From DATFVJ01 sp963727015 (GTDB taxonomy: Bacteria > Actinomycetota > Actinomycetes > Streptosporangiales > Streptosporangiaceae): 64,000 nucleotides of DNA. The position numbers were made by a program, and so were the translations under genes. Shown one piece after another: positions 16,693 through 26,362 of this stretch. Position 1 is the stretch's first letter, and each line of letters starts with the position of its first letter. The notes beneath the pieces were generated by a model that did no database searches, was not told the DNA's origin, and was given only the letters and a program-made list of their open reading frames with translations. The DNA lies in assembly GCA_963727015.1 (NCBI GenBank), contig CAVSEV010000012.1, positions 496,001-560,000 of the forward strand, in the 5' to 3' direction.

Positions 16693-18374
16693 CCGGAGGC
16701 GCGGAGTCACCCACGCCGGGTGACGCGGCCCAACTCGATGCAGGTCATCGTGGTTTCGTGGTGGAGACTCAAGCGCAGGCGCGCGCGAGGCGGCTGCAGC
16801 AATCCGGAACGCAATCCGTTGAGCAACCCGTGAAGCCGGCTGCTAAGAAACCCGCGAATCGACCGGCGAAGCAGGCCGCGAATCGACCGGCGAAGCAGGC
16901 CGCCAAGCCTGCTCAGCCGGCAAGCGCGCCCACCGCCCAGCCGCGGCGCACGCATCGTCCGCAGCCCGATATCGCGCTCGCGCAGCTAACCCCGGCAGAG
17001 CGAGCAGCACGCGGCAAGGCAGCGCGGGCCGAGGTGCCCCGCGCCAGCCATGCGGTCTTCGACCCGCCCGCGGACCGCCCGGACCCGGTCAGCCTGCTGG
17101 AGCAGCAGGGAGTGTCACGGGTGCCAGAACTGGTGCCTGTCCGCTACGGACGCATGCTCGTCTCGCCCTTCACCTACTTCCGTGGCGCCGCCCTGCCCAT
17201 GGCCAGCGACCTGGCCAAGACGCCTAGCTCCGGCCTCGTGGTGCAGGCGTGCGGCGACGCTCATCTGTCGAACTTCGGTGTCTACGCCTCACCGGAGCGC
17301 CGGCTCGTGTTTGACGTCAACGACTTCGACGAGACCCTGCCCGGGCCGTGGGAATGGGATGTCAAGCGGCTGGCGGCGAGCCTCGAGGTGGCGGCACGAG
17401 GCAACGGGTTCACCGGCAAGCAGCGCCGCGACATCGTGACGGCTGCTGTGGCGCGCTACCGGGTTGCGATGCGGCGCTTCGCGAGCATGCGCAACCTTGA
17501 GATCTGGTATGCGCACGCGGAACTCGACGAACTGCAGGCGCAGTTCGGCGCCATGCTGGACAAGCGCCAGCGCAAGACCGTTGCCAAGAGCATGGCGAAG
17601 GCGCAGACAAGGGACAGCCTGCAGGAGTTCGACAAGCTCTGTCACCTGGTCGACGGCCGGCCGCGGATCGCCGCCGATCCCCCGCTGCTCGTGCCGATGT
17701 CCGATCTGATCGCCGGGCAGCCGGACGCGGCAGGACTCGAAGACCAGCTTGGCCCGCTCATCGGAATGTACCGGCGCACGCTGGAGACAGACCGCCGTTA
17801 CCTGCTCGAGCAGTTCGTGTTCGCCGACATTGCCCGCAAGGTCGTTGGTGTCGGGAGCGTGGGCACCAGGTGCTGGATCGTCCTGATGCTCGGCCGCGAC
17901 GAGTCCGATCCGCTGTTCCTCCAGGTCAAGGAGGCGGAGCGATCCGTGCTCAGCAACTTCGTCGGCGCGAGCAAGTACGCCAACCAGGGCCAGCGGGTCG
18001 TCGCGGGCCAGCGGCTCATGCAGGCGTCCAGCGACATCTTCCTCGGCTGGCAGCGGATTGACCGCGGCCTCGACGGCAAGACGAGGGACTTCTATGTCCG
18101 CCAGCTGCGCGACTGGAAGTTCTCCGTTGACATCGACGGCATGATCCCAAACGGCATGCGTTTGTATGGCGAGCTCTGCGGGTGGACGCTGGCGCGGGCG
18201 CACGCCAGGTCCGGTGACCGGATCGCCATTGCCTCCTACCTGGGCGGCGGCGATACCTTCGACCGGGCGATCGCCGAATTCTCCAGCGCCTACGCCGACC
18301 AGAACGAGCGCGACCACGCGGCGCTCGCCGCCGCCGCCGCGTCAGGGCGCATCAAGGCCGAACGCGATATCTGA
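16689..18374 (+). CDS. DUF2252 family protein (copy 1)
   Basis: 561 aa. The ~430-aa DUF2252 core starts near residue 110: VPELVPVRYGRMLVSPFTYFRGA, QACGDAHLSNFGVYASPER, FDVNDFDETLPGPWEWDVKRL, VGVGSVGTRCWIVL, and DFYVRQLRDWKFSVD. The pattern (GDAHLSNFG, NDFDE) resembles aminoglycoside-kinase-like/HipA-like phosphotransferase catalytic loops, but no activity is assigned. The N-terminal ~70 residues are a Lys/Ala/Pro-rich, probably disordered region with NRPAKQA repeats. GTG start overlaps the methyltransferase stop. Copy 2 at 54248 lacks this extension. Confidence 0.88.
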   Translation: MTGGAESPTPGDAAQLDAGHRGFVVETQAQARARRLQQSGTQSVEQPVKPAAKKPANRPAKQAANRPAKQAAKPAQPASAPTAQPRRTHRPQPDIALAQLTPAERAARGKAARAEVPRASHAVFDPPADRPDPVSLLEQQGVSRVPELVPVRYGRMLVSPFTYFRGAALPMASDLAKTPSSGLVVQACGDAHLSNFGVYASPERRLVFDVNDFDETLPGPWEWDVKRLAASLEVAARGNGFTGKQRRDIVTAAVARYRVAMRRFASMRNLEIWYAHAELDELQAQFGAMLDKRQRKTVAKSMAKAQTRDSLQEFDKLCHLVDGRPRIAADPPLLVPMSDLIAGQPDAAGLEDQLGPLIGMYRRTLETDRRYLLEQFVFADIARKVVGVGSVGTRCWIVLMLGRDESDPLFLQVKEAERSVLSNFVGASKYANQGQRVVAGQRLMQASSDIFLGWQRIDRGLDGKTRDFYVRQLRDWKFSVDIDGMIPNGMRLYGELCGWTLARAHARSGDRIAIASYLGGGDTFDRAIAEFSSAYADQNERDHAALAAAAASGRIKAERDI

Positions 18375-18411
18375 GGAGCTCGCCCCATACGCGTCGCCTC
18401 TGCGGGACGCC

Positions 18412-19257
18412 TCACGGCCTTATCGGGGGCACAACCGGGCCATCAGGCACCGGGCCTTCCAGTGGCAGCTCGCCGCCTTGCGCCGCCGCCCGCTCCTGCT
18501 TGTCAGGTATCCCGCGCACCAGCGTGATGATCATGACGGCGATGGCGGCACCCGCGACGGGACCGGCGACATAGACCCACCAGCCCGTGTAGTCGTTGCC
18601 GACGATGTCGGGCCCCAGCGAGCGGGCCGGGTTCATGGACGCCCCGCTGATCGGGCTGGCGAACAGCCCCAGAAGCGCGACAGTCGACCCGACGGCGATG
18701 GCCGCATTGTGGCCGATGCTACGGTGCCCGGTCGCCGTGTTGAGGATAATGCTCGCCAGGATCGCGGTGAGAACCATCTCCATCACGAACGACCGCCAGT
18801 CGCCGCCCGGCTTGGCGATGGGATAGTTGCCCCCCTGACTGACGTCACCGAACATGAGCTGAAGGAACAGGGCCGCGCAGATCGCACCCGCAAACTGGGC
18901 GACCAGGTACGGCAGCACCCACGCCATCGGGAACACCCGGCGGCTGGTGAAGGCGAAGGTAACGGCTGGGTTGATGTGCAGCCCCGATAGCGGGCCCCAG
19001 GCATAGATCATGGCCATCACGGCCGCACCAGGTGCGATCACCGCGGCCGCCCTGCTGACGGGGCCGCCGCCGACGTAGTGGTTGATCACACCGGACCCGG
19101 CGGCCACGGTCACCAGCACGAACGTGCCGATGAATTCGATGATCACCCGGATCCGCAGTGGCCGCTGCCTGAGCGTGTCTTCTTCGAATCGGATCAGGTA
19201 CCGGCGCCTGAGGGCGTCAGCGTGCGCCTGATCCATCTGCCCACTGACGCCAGCCAT
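18412..19257 (-). CDS. Aquaporin / major intrinsic protein family channel
   Basis: 281-aa membrane channel for water or small neutral solutes. Both half-helix signatures are present: HINPAVTFAF in the first half and SMNPARSLGPD in the second, within six transmembrane segments beginning VRVIIEFIGTFVLVTVAAG-like at ~residue 35. The start ATG 19257 follows GGGAGGG three bases upstream; a longer frame adds nine unlikely residues. The C-terminal ~35 residues are hydrophilic and Pro-rich. Aquaporin versus glycerol facilitator cannot be settled without checking selectivity-filter residues. Confidence 0.9.
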   Translation of the reverse strand: MAGVSGQMDQAHADALRRRYLIRFEEDTLRQRPLRIRVIIEFIGTFVLVTVAAGSGVINHYVGGGPVSRAAAVIAPGAAVMAMIYAWGPLSGLHINPAVTFAFTSRRVFPMAWVLPYLVAQFAGAICAALFLQLMFGDVSQGGNYPIAKPGGDWRSFVMEMVLTAILASIILNTATGHRSIGHNAAIAVGSTVALLGLFASPISGASMNPARSLGPDIVGNDYTGWWVYVAGPVAGAAIAVMIITLVRGIPDKQERAAAQGGELPLEGPVPDGPVVPPIRP

Positions 19258-19680
19258 GCACCCTCCCGACGACCCTCGGTACACGCTGAACTATGCGCGG
19301 ACACGCCGGGGATTGGATCACCCGCTCGGGGTGACGCGCGACCGCCGCGCGCGGGCCGACAGTTGACGCGGCATCCCTGCTCTTTGAGGCTCACGTCATG
19401 CACCCACTCGCCGCTACCTCCCCGGCAAGCTCGTACGGCATCGGGACGTACGGGGAGCCCAGGACTCTGCTGCGGCTCACCGCCTTGCACCGGCACCGGC
19501 CAGCAGAATTGCGCGTGAATTTACCGGCGATTACCGCGTCCTTCATGTGCGCGGATAGGCCTACGGCCGACGTCCCAGCCGGGGTGATGAGTCAGCTGCC
19601 GCCGCGGGTAAGTGCGGTGGTGCAGGGAGAGCCAAGGAAACAGCGACAGCCAGGAACGGCGACGGGCCAGGGGAACGACG
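19258..19680. other. Divergent intergenic region, no gene recognised
   Basis: About 420 bp between the aquaporin and glucosidase genes, transcribed away from each other. It must hold both promoters. Short open frames here have no recognisable domain. I saw no strong inverted repeat or riboswitch-like structure. Confidence 0.5.
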
Positions 19681-22401
19681 ATGGGTGCTGAGCGTGAGCG
19701 GGTGGACGGGTTCGGGCATTTGGAGGACGGGTTGCGGCAGGCCAGCCCGTGGTATCTGTGGGGGCCGTATGTGAGTGAGCGGCAGTGGGGGACGGTCCGT
19801 GAGGATTACAGCGCGGATGGCGAGGCGTGGGATTACCTGCCGCACGACCATGCCCGGTCGCGTGCCTACCGGTGGGGTGAGGACGGGCTGGCTGGTTTCT
19901 GCGACGTGGAGCAGCGGCTGTGCCTGGGGCTGGCGTTGTGGAACGGCCGCGACCCGATCCTGAAGGAGCGCCCGTTCGGGCTGACCGGTGCGGAGGCCAA
20001 TCACGGCGAGGATGTCAAGGAGTACTGGTGGTACCTGGACGCGCTGCCCAGTCACGCCTGGAACCGGTGGCGCTACCACTACCCGCAGGCGGCGTTCCCG
20101 TATGAGGACCTGCGGGCGGAAAACGGCCGCCGCGGCAAGCACGACCCCGAGTACGAGCTGCTGGACACCGGCGTGTTCAACGATGACCGCTACTGGATCA
20201 CCGAGGTCCATTACGCCAAGGCCGACCCTGCCGATGTGCTGATGACGGTCCGGGTGACGAACGCCGGCCCGGAGGCCGACACGGTGCATGTGCTGCCGAC
20301 CGCGTGGTTCCGCAACACCTGGTCCTGGGACACCGGCGCGCCCAAGCCGGCCCTGGTGGGGGCAGGAGGTTCCGCGGTCACGGTGGAGCACCCGTTCCTC
20401 GGCTCACTCGGGCTGCTCGCCAGCGCGGGCCCGGACGGCACGAGGCCGGTTCCGCTGTTCTGCGAGAACGAGACCAACGTGGCGCGGCTGTACGGCGCGG
20501 CGGCGACGACGCCGTACCCCAAGGACGGGATAAACGATCACGTGATCCACGGGGCGGGCACCGTCAACCCCGATCAGCGCGGCACCAAGTGCGCCTTCTG
20601 GTACAAGCTGACGGTCGCGCCGGGCGAGACCGCCGAACTGCGGCTGCGGCTGCGCCCGACGGGCGCCGCGCGCCGCAGGCAACCGGGTGCCGCGGCGCCG
20701 CTCGGCAGCGATTTCGACCGCGTGGTGCGTGAGCGCCGGGCCGAGGCTGACGAGTTCTACGCGGAGCTGACGCCGGAGGGGGCCAGCGCGGACGAGGCGA
20801 TGGTGATGCGGCAGGCCTTCGCCGGGATGCTGTGGAGCAAGCAGCTGTACAACTACGACGTGGCCCGCTGGCTCGATGGCGACCCGACCCAGCCGGCCCC
20901 GCCGCCCGGGCGGCGGGACGGCCGCAACGCGCGGTGGCGCAACTTCGATTCCTTCGACCTCATGTCGATGCCGGACAAGTGGGAGTACCCCTGGTTCGCC
21001 GCGTGGGACCTGGCCTTCCACTGCGTGACGCTGGCGCACCTGGACCCGGCGTTCGCGAAATACCAGCTGATCTTGCTGTGCCGCGAATGGTTCCAGCACC
21101 CGAACGGGGCGCTGCCCGCCTACGAGTGGGACTTCGGTGACGTGAACCCGCCGGTGCAGGCGTGGGCCGCACTCGAGGTGTTCGCCATCGACGGCGGCCG
21201 CGATCTGGACTTCCTGAGCCGGGTGTTCGACAAGCTGCTGGTCAACTTCACCTGGTGGGTCAACCTGGAGGACGCCGGCGGCAACAACGTGTTCGAGGGC
21301 GGCTTCCTCGGGCTGGACAACATCGGCCCGATCGACCGGTCGCACCTGCCGGTCGGCGGCACCCTGGAGCAGTCGGACGCGACCGGCTGGATGGCGTTCT
21401 ACGCGATCGCGATGGCCGGCATCGCCGGTGTGCTGCAGCGCAGCGGCCACCGCCCGGCGGTCGATCTGGTGCTGAAGTTCCTCGAGCACTTCGCCGCCAT
21501 CACGGACGCCATGGACGACCAGGGCCTGTGGGACGAGGCCGACGGGCTGTACTACGACCGGCTGCTCACCCCGGACGGGACCGCGGTCCCGGTCAAGTAC
21601 CGGTCGATGGTCGGCATCATCCCGCTGCTGTCGGCCGCCGTCATCGACGAGGGCTGGCTGACCCAGGCAGTCACGGTCGGCAAGCAATTCGCCGGCTTCC
21701 TGGACCGGCACGGCCTGGCCGACCCCGCCAAGCTCGGCGAAACCGGCATGCTGCGCGGCATACCCGGCGACCAGCGGCTGCTGCTGTCCGTGGTCGGCGT
21801 CGACCGGCTGGAGAAACTGTTCGCCAAGCTGTTCGACACCAGCGAGTTCCTGTCCCCCTACGGGCTGCGCGCGCTGTCCGCCTACCATCGCGACCATCCC
21901 TACCAGCTCGACGTCGAGGGGTTCAGCGCCACCGTCGACTACGAGCCCGCCGAGTCCACCACCGGCATGTTCGGCGGGAACTCCAACTGGCGCGGGCCGC
22001 TGTGGTTCCCGCTCAACTACCTCGTCGTCAGCGTCCTCGAACGCTACTACCGGTTCTTCGGCGACGAGCTCACCATCGAATACCCGGCCGGCTCCGGGCA
22101 CAAGGTGCCGCTCGACGTGATCAGCCTGGACCTGCAGGACCGGCTCATCTCCCTGTTCATCACCGGCCCGGACGGGCGGCGGCCGTGTTTCGGCTGGGCC
22201 GACCGGCTGCAGCACGACCCGGCGTGGAAAGACAACCTCGTTTTCAACGAGTACTTCCACGGCGACAACGGCGCCGGGCTCGGCGCCTCCCACCAGACCG
22301 GCTGGACCGGGCTGATCGCGGACGTGATCCGCCGCCGCCACGGCGCGGTCAGCTCCGTCGGCGACGTGATCCGCGGTCTCGCCCGGAGGCCCAGGTCATG
22401 A
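19681..22401 (+). CDS. GH63-family glucosidase
   Basis: 906-aa glycoside hydrolase related to mannosyl-oligosaccharide glucosidase and its bacterial homologues (GH63). N-terminal beta-sandwich: WYLWGPYVSERQWGTVREDYSADG. Catalytic (alpha/alpha)6 barrel: FDSFDLMSMPDKWEYPWFAAWDLAFH, PAYEWDFGDVNPP, NVFEGGFLGLDNIGP, FGGNSNWRGPLWFPLNYL, and a late NEYFHGDNGAGLGASHQTGWTG. Acidic catalytic residues are probably the Asp of AWDLAFH and the Glu of NEYFHGD. No signal peptide, so intracellular alpha-glucoside or glucosylated-metabolite hydrolysis is likely. ATG 19681 is favoured over upstream GTG 19612. Chromosomal partners not evident. Confidence 0.88.
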   Translation: MGAERERVDGFGHLEDGLRQASPWYLWGPYVSERQWGTVREDYSADGEAWDYLPHDHARSRAYRWGEDGLAGFCDVEQRLCLGLALWNGRDPILKERPFGLTGAEANHGEDVKEYWWYLDALPSHAWNRWRYHYPQAAFPYEDLRAENGRRGKHDPEYELLDTGVFNDDRYWITEVHYAKADPADVLMTVRVTNAGPEADTVHVLPTAWFRNTWSWDTGAPKPALVGAGGSAVTVEHPFLGSLGLLASAGPDGTRPVPLFCENETNVARLYGAAATTPYPKDGINDHVIHGAGTVNPDQRGTKCAFWYKLTVAPGETAELRLRLRPTGAARRRQPGAAAPLGSDFDRVVRERRAEADEFYAELTPEGASADEAMVMRQAFAGMLWSKQLYNYDVARWLDGDPTQPAPPPGRRDGRNARWRNFDSFDLMSMPDKWEYPWFAAWDLAFHCVTLAHLDPAFAKYQLILLCREWFQHPNGALPAYEWDFGDVNPPVQAWAALEVFAIDGGRDLDFLSRVFDKLLVNFTWWVNLEDAGGNNVFEGGFLGLDNIGPIDRSHLPVGGTLEQSDATGWMAFYAIAMAGIAGVLQRSGHRPAVDLVLKFLEHFAAITDAMDDQGLWDEADGLYYDRLLTPDGTAVPVKYRSMVGIIPLLSAAVIDEGWLTQAVTVGKQFAGFLDRHGLADPAKLGETGMLRGIPGDQRLLLSVVGVDRLEKLFAKLFDTSEFLSPYGLRALSAYHRDHPYQLDVEGFSATVDYEPAESTTGMFGGNSNWRGPLWFPLNYLVVSVLERYYRFFGDELTIEYPAGSGHKVPLDVISLDLQDRLISLFITGPDGRRPCFGWADRLQHDPAWKDNLVFNEYFHGDNGAGLGASHQTGWTGLIADVIRRRHGAVSSVGDVIRGLARRPRS

Positions 22402-22680
22402 CAGCGCACGACTTGGCGCCCTCGGCATCCAGCCGCAGCCGGCGGTGGGCGGCCTGGCCGTGGGCGGCCTGGCCGTGGGGCGGCCTGGCCGTGGGCGGGC
22501 CCGCCGTGGACAGGCTGGCGGTGGACAGGCCGACCTGGTATGCCGAGATAAACACCTACGATCAGGTTGCGCCGGGCGCAGCCGGGATATATGCAGGCGA
22601 CCAGTCGACCGTTCGGTCCCGGTCGATCGTGGCGCTACGCGGTCCGCGCCCGTAGATGATCGCGCTGCCCCGGCGGACGA
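22402..22680. repeat. Short G/C-rich direct repeats downstream of the glucosidase
   Basis: GGGCGGCCTGGCCGT recurs about four times at ~22445-22500, followed by two GTGGACAGGC units. The stretch separates the convergent glucosidase and GYD genes. No gene is seen. Confidence 0.5.
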
Positions 22681-22686
22681 TCGCTG

Positions 22687-22980
22687 TCAACCGGCCCGGC
22701 GGACGATCGCACTCATCTCATCGGCGTCGAAGGCCCGCAGCGTGTTGGTACGCACGTTGCCCCCACGGCATAGCTGGAGAAGGGCGGCCACAGCGGTCTC
22801 CTCGTCGGCAAACTCGATCACCGCGACCAGGTCATACTCACCCACGGTCCAGAGCAACTCGCGCACCTTGCCGCCCCCGCGCTCAACGAGCCTGGAGAAG
22901 TCCCCGGCCCGCGCGGTGGTGTTCTCGAAATCCTTGATGCCTTGTTCAGTCCAGTTGATGAGAGATACGTAGCTCGGCAT
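22687..22980 (-). CDS. GYD domain protein
   Basis: 97-aa small protein of the GYD family (PF08734), ferredoxin-like fold, function unknown. Features: MPSYVSLINWTEQGIKDFENT, then LLWTVGEYDLVAVIEF containing the family GEYD/GxYD motif, then EETAVAALLQLCRGGNVRTNTLRAFDADEM. The ATG at 22980 is chosen because a GGGGG site lies 7 bases upstream; ATG 22986 sits too close to it. It stands alone between repeat-rich intergenic regions. Confidence 0.85.
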   Translation of the reverse strand: MPSYVSLINWTEQGIKDFENTTARAGDFSRLVERGGGKVRELLWTVGEYDLVAVIEFADEETAVAALLQLCRGGNVRTNTLRAFDADEMSAIVRRAG

Positions 22981-23100
22981 GTTCATACCCCCGTTTGCGG
23001 TCAGACCCCCCGACCACAATTCACTAAGCAAAGTCGCAGGTCAAGGCTGTGACGGCGATCCAAGCGACAGGCGCTCCTGGCGACCTTCGCCCAAACACCG

Positions 23101-23200
23101 TGCACATTTGCCGTGCATATTTTGCCGTGCACATTTTGCCGTGCAGATCTTGCCGTGAGATCTTGCCGTGAGATCTTGCCGTGCAGATCTTGCCGTGCAC
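23101..23200. repeat. Seven tandem TTGCCGTG-type units (13-14 bp)
   Basis: TTGCCGTG occurs at 23108, 23122, 23136, 23150, 23163, 23176 and 23190, each followed by CATATT, CACATT, CAGATC or AGATC. There are no unique spacers, so it is a minisatellite, not a CRISPR array. Confidence 0.8.
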
Positions 23201-23323
23201 TTAGGCCCCGACTAGCTGCCAGGAGCGCGCGCTGGAGCCCCGCATCTGCAGGATCTCCGCAATTGGTACTACGTTTGCGGCTGTCGATCATGAAACGCGG
23301 GACAGCGCAGCCCGCAACCCGGC

Positions 23324-23390
23324 CATGATCCGATTTCGTGTTGAGTTTCCTGCAAATAGCGCGTGCAGGTTAACACGGAATCGGATCATG
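23324..23390. repeat. 67-bp nested palindrome, copy 1
   Basis: Outer arms 23324-23342 and 23372-23390 (19 bp, one mismatch; ends CATGATCCG / CGGATCATG) enclose an inner hairpin CCTGCA (23349-23354) / TGCAGG (23364-23369) with an AATAGCGCG loop. The element at 39455-39521 has the same length, ends and inner-loop sequence, so this is one dispersed family. Confidence 0.8.
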
Positions 23391-23463
23391 AACCGGGCCA
23401 GCGCTGGCCCGCGGTGCTCGCCGCCACGCGCGCCGACGACCTCCCCGCCTGCAGTTACGCACG

Positions 23464-23540
23464 GTGCCGCTGAGTTCAGCGGCACCGTCAAAGGCCGACG
23501 GTGCGGCTAAGGCCGACGGTGCGGCTAAGGCAAACGGTGC
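23464..23540. repeat. 10-bp perfect hairpin followed by 18-bp triple repeat
   Basis: GTGCCGCTGA / TCAGCGGCAC (23464-23473 and 23476-23485) form a perfect stem with a 2-base centre. Then AAGGCCGACGGTGCGGCT is repeated three times at 18-bp spacing from 23491 (third copy with two changes). The region lies ~150-200 bp beyond the tex stop and could act as a distal terminator; no gene is seen from 22981 to 23683. Confidence 0.6.
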
Positions 23541-23683
23541 GGCTGCGATGAGCGGTGCGGCACGCAAGGTGAGCCGTGCCGGTGAGGTGCGTGCGGCGCG
23601 GGGTGCGAGACGGGTTCCTCGCGGCGCGGCTGAGGTGTGCGGCGCGCTGAACTGGCAGGGGGCCAGGATCATGGCCAGTGGGG

Positions 23684-26194
23684 CTACCGCGGGTCTGTGG
23701 CGGGGGGGCCATCGACCAGACCGGCCCGTCTCAGGGCGTCCGCGAGCGCACCGCCGCCCGAACCACCACCAGACCCACGACCCCCCGAACCACCACCAGA
23801 CCCACGACCCCCCGAACCACCGCGGTCACGGCCGCTGCCCGCGTGGCGCGACTGCCCGCTGCTCGGCCCATGGCTCTGAGCGCGGTCGCCATCCGGTGAC
23901 CGCACATCGGGTTGCGCCCGCTTACCTCCGGCGCCGCGCGCACCACCAGGACGGCCCGGCACCGAGCCGGCAGAAGCGGAATCACCACTGGCGGCCCCGC
24001 CACCAGCCTCGCCGACCTCGTCGTCGAGACGCAGCGTGAGGGCGATGCGCTTGCGAGCGATGTCAACGCCGACCACCTTGACGCGCACGACGTCGGCTGG
24101 CTTAACCACCTCGCGCGGGTCCGCTACGAAACCCTTCGACATCGCAGAGATGTGCACCAGGCCGTCCTGATGCACGCCGACATCGACGAAGGCGCCGAAC
24201 GCGGCGACGTTGGTGACGACACCCTCGAGCACCATGCCCGCCCGAAGGTCCGCCAGGGTTTCCACGCCCTCCTTGAACGACGCGGTGGTGAAGGCCGGCC
24301 GCGGGTCGCGGCCAGGTTTCTCGAGTTCCTTCAGGATGTCTGTCACAGTCGGTATACCGAACGTGACGTCAGCGAACTCCGCCGGCTTGAGCCCGCGCAG
24401 CACCGACGTATTGCCGATCAAGGTGATGATGTCACCACCCGTGGCCGCGAGGATCCTGCGCACCACCGGATACGCCTCGGGGTGCACGGCGGAAGCGTCA
24501 AGCGGGTCGTCGCCAGCGGGGATGCGCAGGAAGCCGGCGCACTGCTCGAACGCCTTCGGGCCGAGGCGGGGCACGGCCTTGAGCGCACGCCGCGACCGGA
24601 ACGGCCCGCCGGCGTCCCGGTGCGCGACGATGCCCGCCGCGAGCCCGTCACTGATGCCAGAGACACGCGAGAGCAGCGGCGCCGAGGCAGTGTTGACGTC
24701 GACGCCCACCGCGTTCACGCAGTCCTCGACGACTGCGTCCAGCGAATGCGACAGCTTGGCCTCGGACAGATCATGCTGGTACTGACCGACGCCGATCGAC
24801 TTGGGGTCGATCTTGACGAGTTCTGCGAGCGGATCCTGCAACCTGCGTGCGATCGACGCCGCGCCGCGAAGCGACACGTCAAGGCCGGGCAGCTCACGCG
24901 AGGCATAAGCGGAGGCCGAGTAGACCGACGCACCCGCCTCCGACACCATGACCTTGGTAAGGCCCAGCTCCGGGTGCAGCTTGATCACCTCACCGGCCAG
25001 CTTGTCGGTCTCGCGTGAGGCCGTACCGTTGCCGATCGCGATCAGTTCGACCCGGTGTGCGCGCGCCAGCCGTGCCAGCACCGCGACCGCCTCGTCCCAG
25101 CGCCGCCGCGGCTCGTGCGGATAGATCGTCTCAGTCGCCACCACCTTGCCCGTCGCGTCCACCACCGCGACCTTTACGCCGGTACGAAATCCAGGATCGA
25201 GGCCAGCTACTGGCCTCGCGCCCGCGGGCGCGGCGAGCAGCAGGTCACGCAGGTTGGCAGCGAATACGCGAACCGCCTCCTCCTCCGCCCGCTGCCATAG
25301 GCGCATGCGCAGGTCGATGGACAGATGGACGCTGATCCGCGTCCGCCAGGCCCAGCGCACCGTGTCCATCAGCCATTGGCTGGCCGGACCCCCGGCGGGT
25401 GAGATCGCGAACCGCCGCGCGATCCTCAGTTCGTAGTCGGTCGCGGCGTCCCTGCCGGGTGTGAGCGGTTCCTCGGGCTCGAGCGTGAGGTCGAGGATCT
25501 CTTCCTTCTCGCCGCGGAACATGGCCAGGATCCGGTGCGAAGGCAACCTCGTGAACGGCTGAGCGAAGTCGAAGTAGTCGGCAAACTTCGCCCCGGCCTC
25601 CTGCTTGCCCGGATGCGCCCGCGACACCAGGCGGCCCCGCGACCACATCTGCTCGCGCAGCGTCCCGATCAGGTCCGCGTCCTCGGCGAACCGCTCAGAA
25701 AGGATCGCGCGTGCGCCCTCCAGTGCGGCCGCGGCGGCGGGCACACCCCTGGCCGCGTCCACAAAGGCAGCGGCCGCCAGCAGCGGGTCGGCCGCTGGGT
25801 CGGCGAGAATGTGATCAGCCAGTGGCTCCAATCCGGATTCCCTGGCGATCTGCGCCTTGGTGCGGCGCTTGGGTTTGTAGGGCAGGTAGATGTCCTCCAG
25901 GCGCGCCTTCGAATCAGCGGCCATGATCTGCGCCTCGAGTTCCGGGCCAAGTTTGCCCTGGCCGCGGATCGACTCCAGGACGGCGGAGCGTCGCTCGTCT
26001 AGCTCACGCAGGTAGCGAAGGCGCTCCTGCAACGTCCGAAGTTGCGCGTCGTCGAGCGTTCCAGTCGCTTCCTTGCGGTAACGGGCGATGAACGGCACCG
26101 TCGCCCCGCCGTCGAGCAAGTCCACGGCGGCGCTCACTTGCCGTTCGGCCGCGCTGATCTCGGCCGCGATCCGCTGATAAACAGTCACCGTCAC
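23684..26194 (-). CDS. tex: Tex-family S1 RNA-binding protein (transcription accessory protein)
   Basis: ~836 aa nucleic-acid-binding protein of the Tex/YqgF/HhH/S1 family. Domains in order: helical N-terminal region (GGATVPFIARYRKEATGTLDDAQL, ~30-55), YqgF-like RNase H fold (VAGLDPGFRTGVKVAVVDATGKV, ~330-450), helix-hairpin-helix (VDVNTASAPLLSRVSGIS), and an S1 domain (GMVLEGVVTNVAAFGAFVDVGVHQDGLVHIS) at ~650-720. A Gly/Ser/Arg-rich C-terminal tail (~730-830) is actinobacterial-style and repetitive. Start uncertain: GTG 26194 (MTVTVYQRI) preferred over a TTG at 26227. No operon partner. Confidence 0.92.
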   Translation of the reverse strand: MTVTVYQRIAAEISAAERQVSAAVDLLDGGATVPFIARYRKEATGTLDDAQLRTLQERLRYLRELDERRSAVLESIRGQGKLGPELEAQIMAADSKARLEDIYLPYKPKRRTKAQIARESGLEPLADHILADPAADPLLAAAAFVDAARGVPAAAAALEGARAILSERFAEDADLIGTLREQMWSRGRLVSRAHPGKQEAGAKFADYFDFAQPFTRLPSHRILAMFRGEKEEILDLTLEPEEPLTPGRDAATDYELRIARRFAISPAGGPASQWLMDTVRWAWRTRISVHLSIDLRMRLWQRAEEEAVRVFAANLRDLLLAAPAGARPVAGLDPGFRTGVKVAVVDATGKVVATETIYPHEPRRRWDEAVAVLARLARAHRVELIAIGNGTASRETDKLAGEVIKLHPELGLTKVMVSEAGASVYSASAYASRELPGLDVSLRGAASIARRLQDPLAELVKIDPKSIGVGQYQHDLSEAKLSHSLDAVVEDCVNAVGVDVNTASAPLLSRVSGISDGLAAGIVAHRDAGGPFRSRRALKAVPRLGPKAFEQCAGFLRIPAGDDPLDASAVHPEAYPVVRRILAATGGDIITLIGNTSVLRGLKPAEFADVTFGIPTVTDILKELEKPGRDPRPAFTTASFKEGVETLADLRAGMVLEGVVTNVAAFGAFVDVGVHQDGLVHISAMSKGFVADPREVVKPADVVRVKVVGVDIARKRIALTLRLDDEVGEAGGGAASGDSASAGSVPGRPGGARGAGGKRAQPDVRSPDGDRAQSHGPSSGQSRHAGSGRDRGGSGGRGSGGGSGGRGSGGGSGGGALADALRRAGLVDGPPATDPR

Positions 26195-26362
26195 GATTTT
26201 GACCCGCCTCTCACCCGCGCACGACAAGGTGCAGCTTCCTATTTACCGCAGCTGGCTTCGCGCCGCACAACCTCGGCACCGCCAGGGTGTTGAATGAGCC
26301 TTAACGGCTGCGCGGTGGCGGCGATCATGAAGGGGTGCTCCCCCGGCCGGGTGAGCGATGCC

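Noticed and set aside
20404..22341. 645-codon antisense frame in the GH63 gene
   Set aside because: Repetitive Val/Gln/Gly composition and no recognisable domain; sense frame has complete GH63 motifs.
23101..23200. TTGCCGTG units considered as a CRISPR array
   Set aside because: Period of 13-14 bp leaves no room for spacers.
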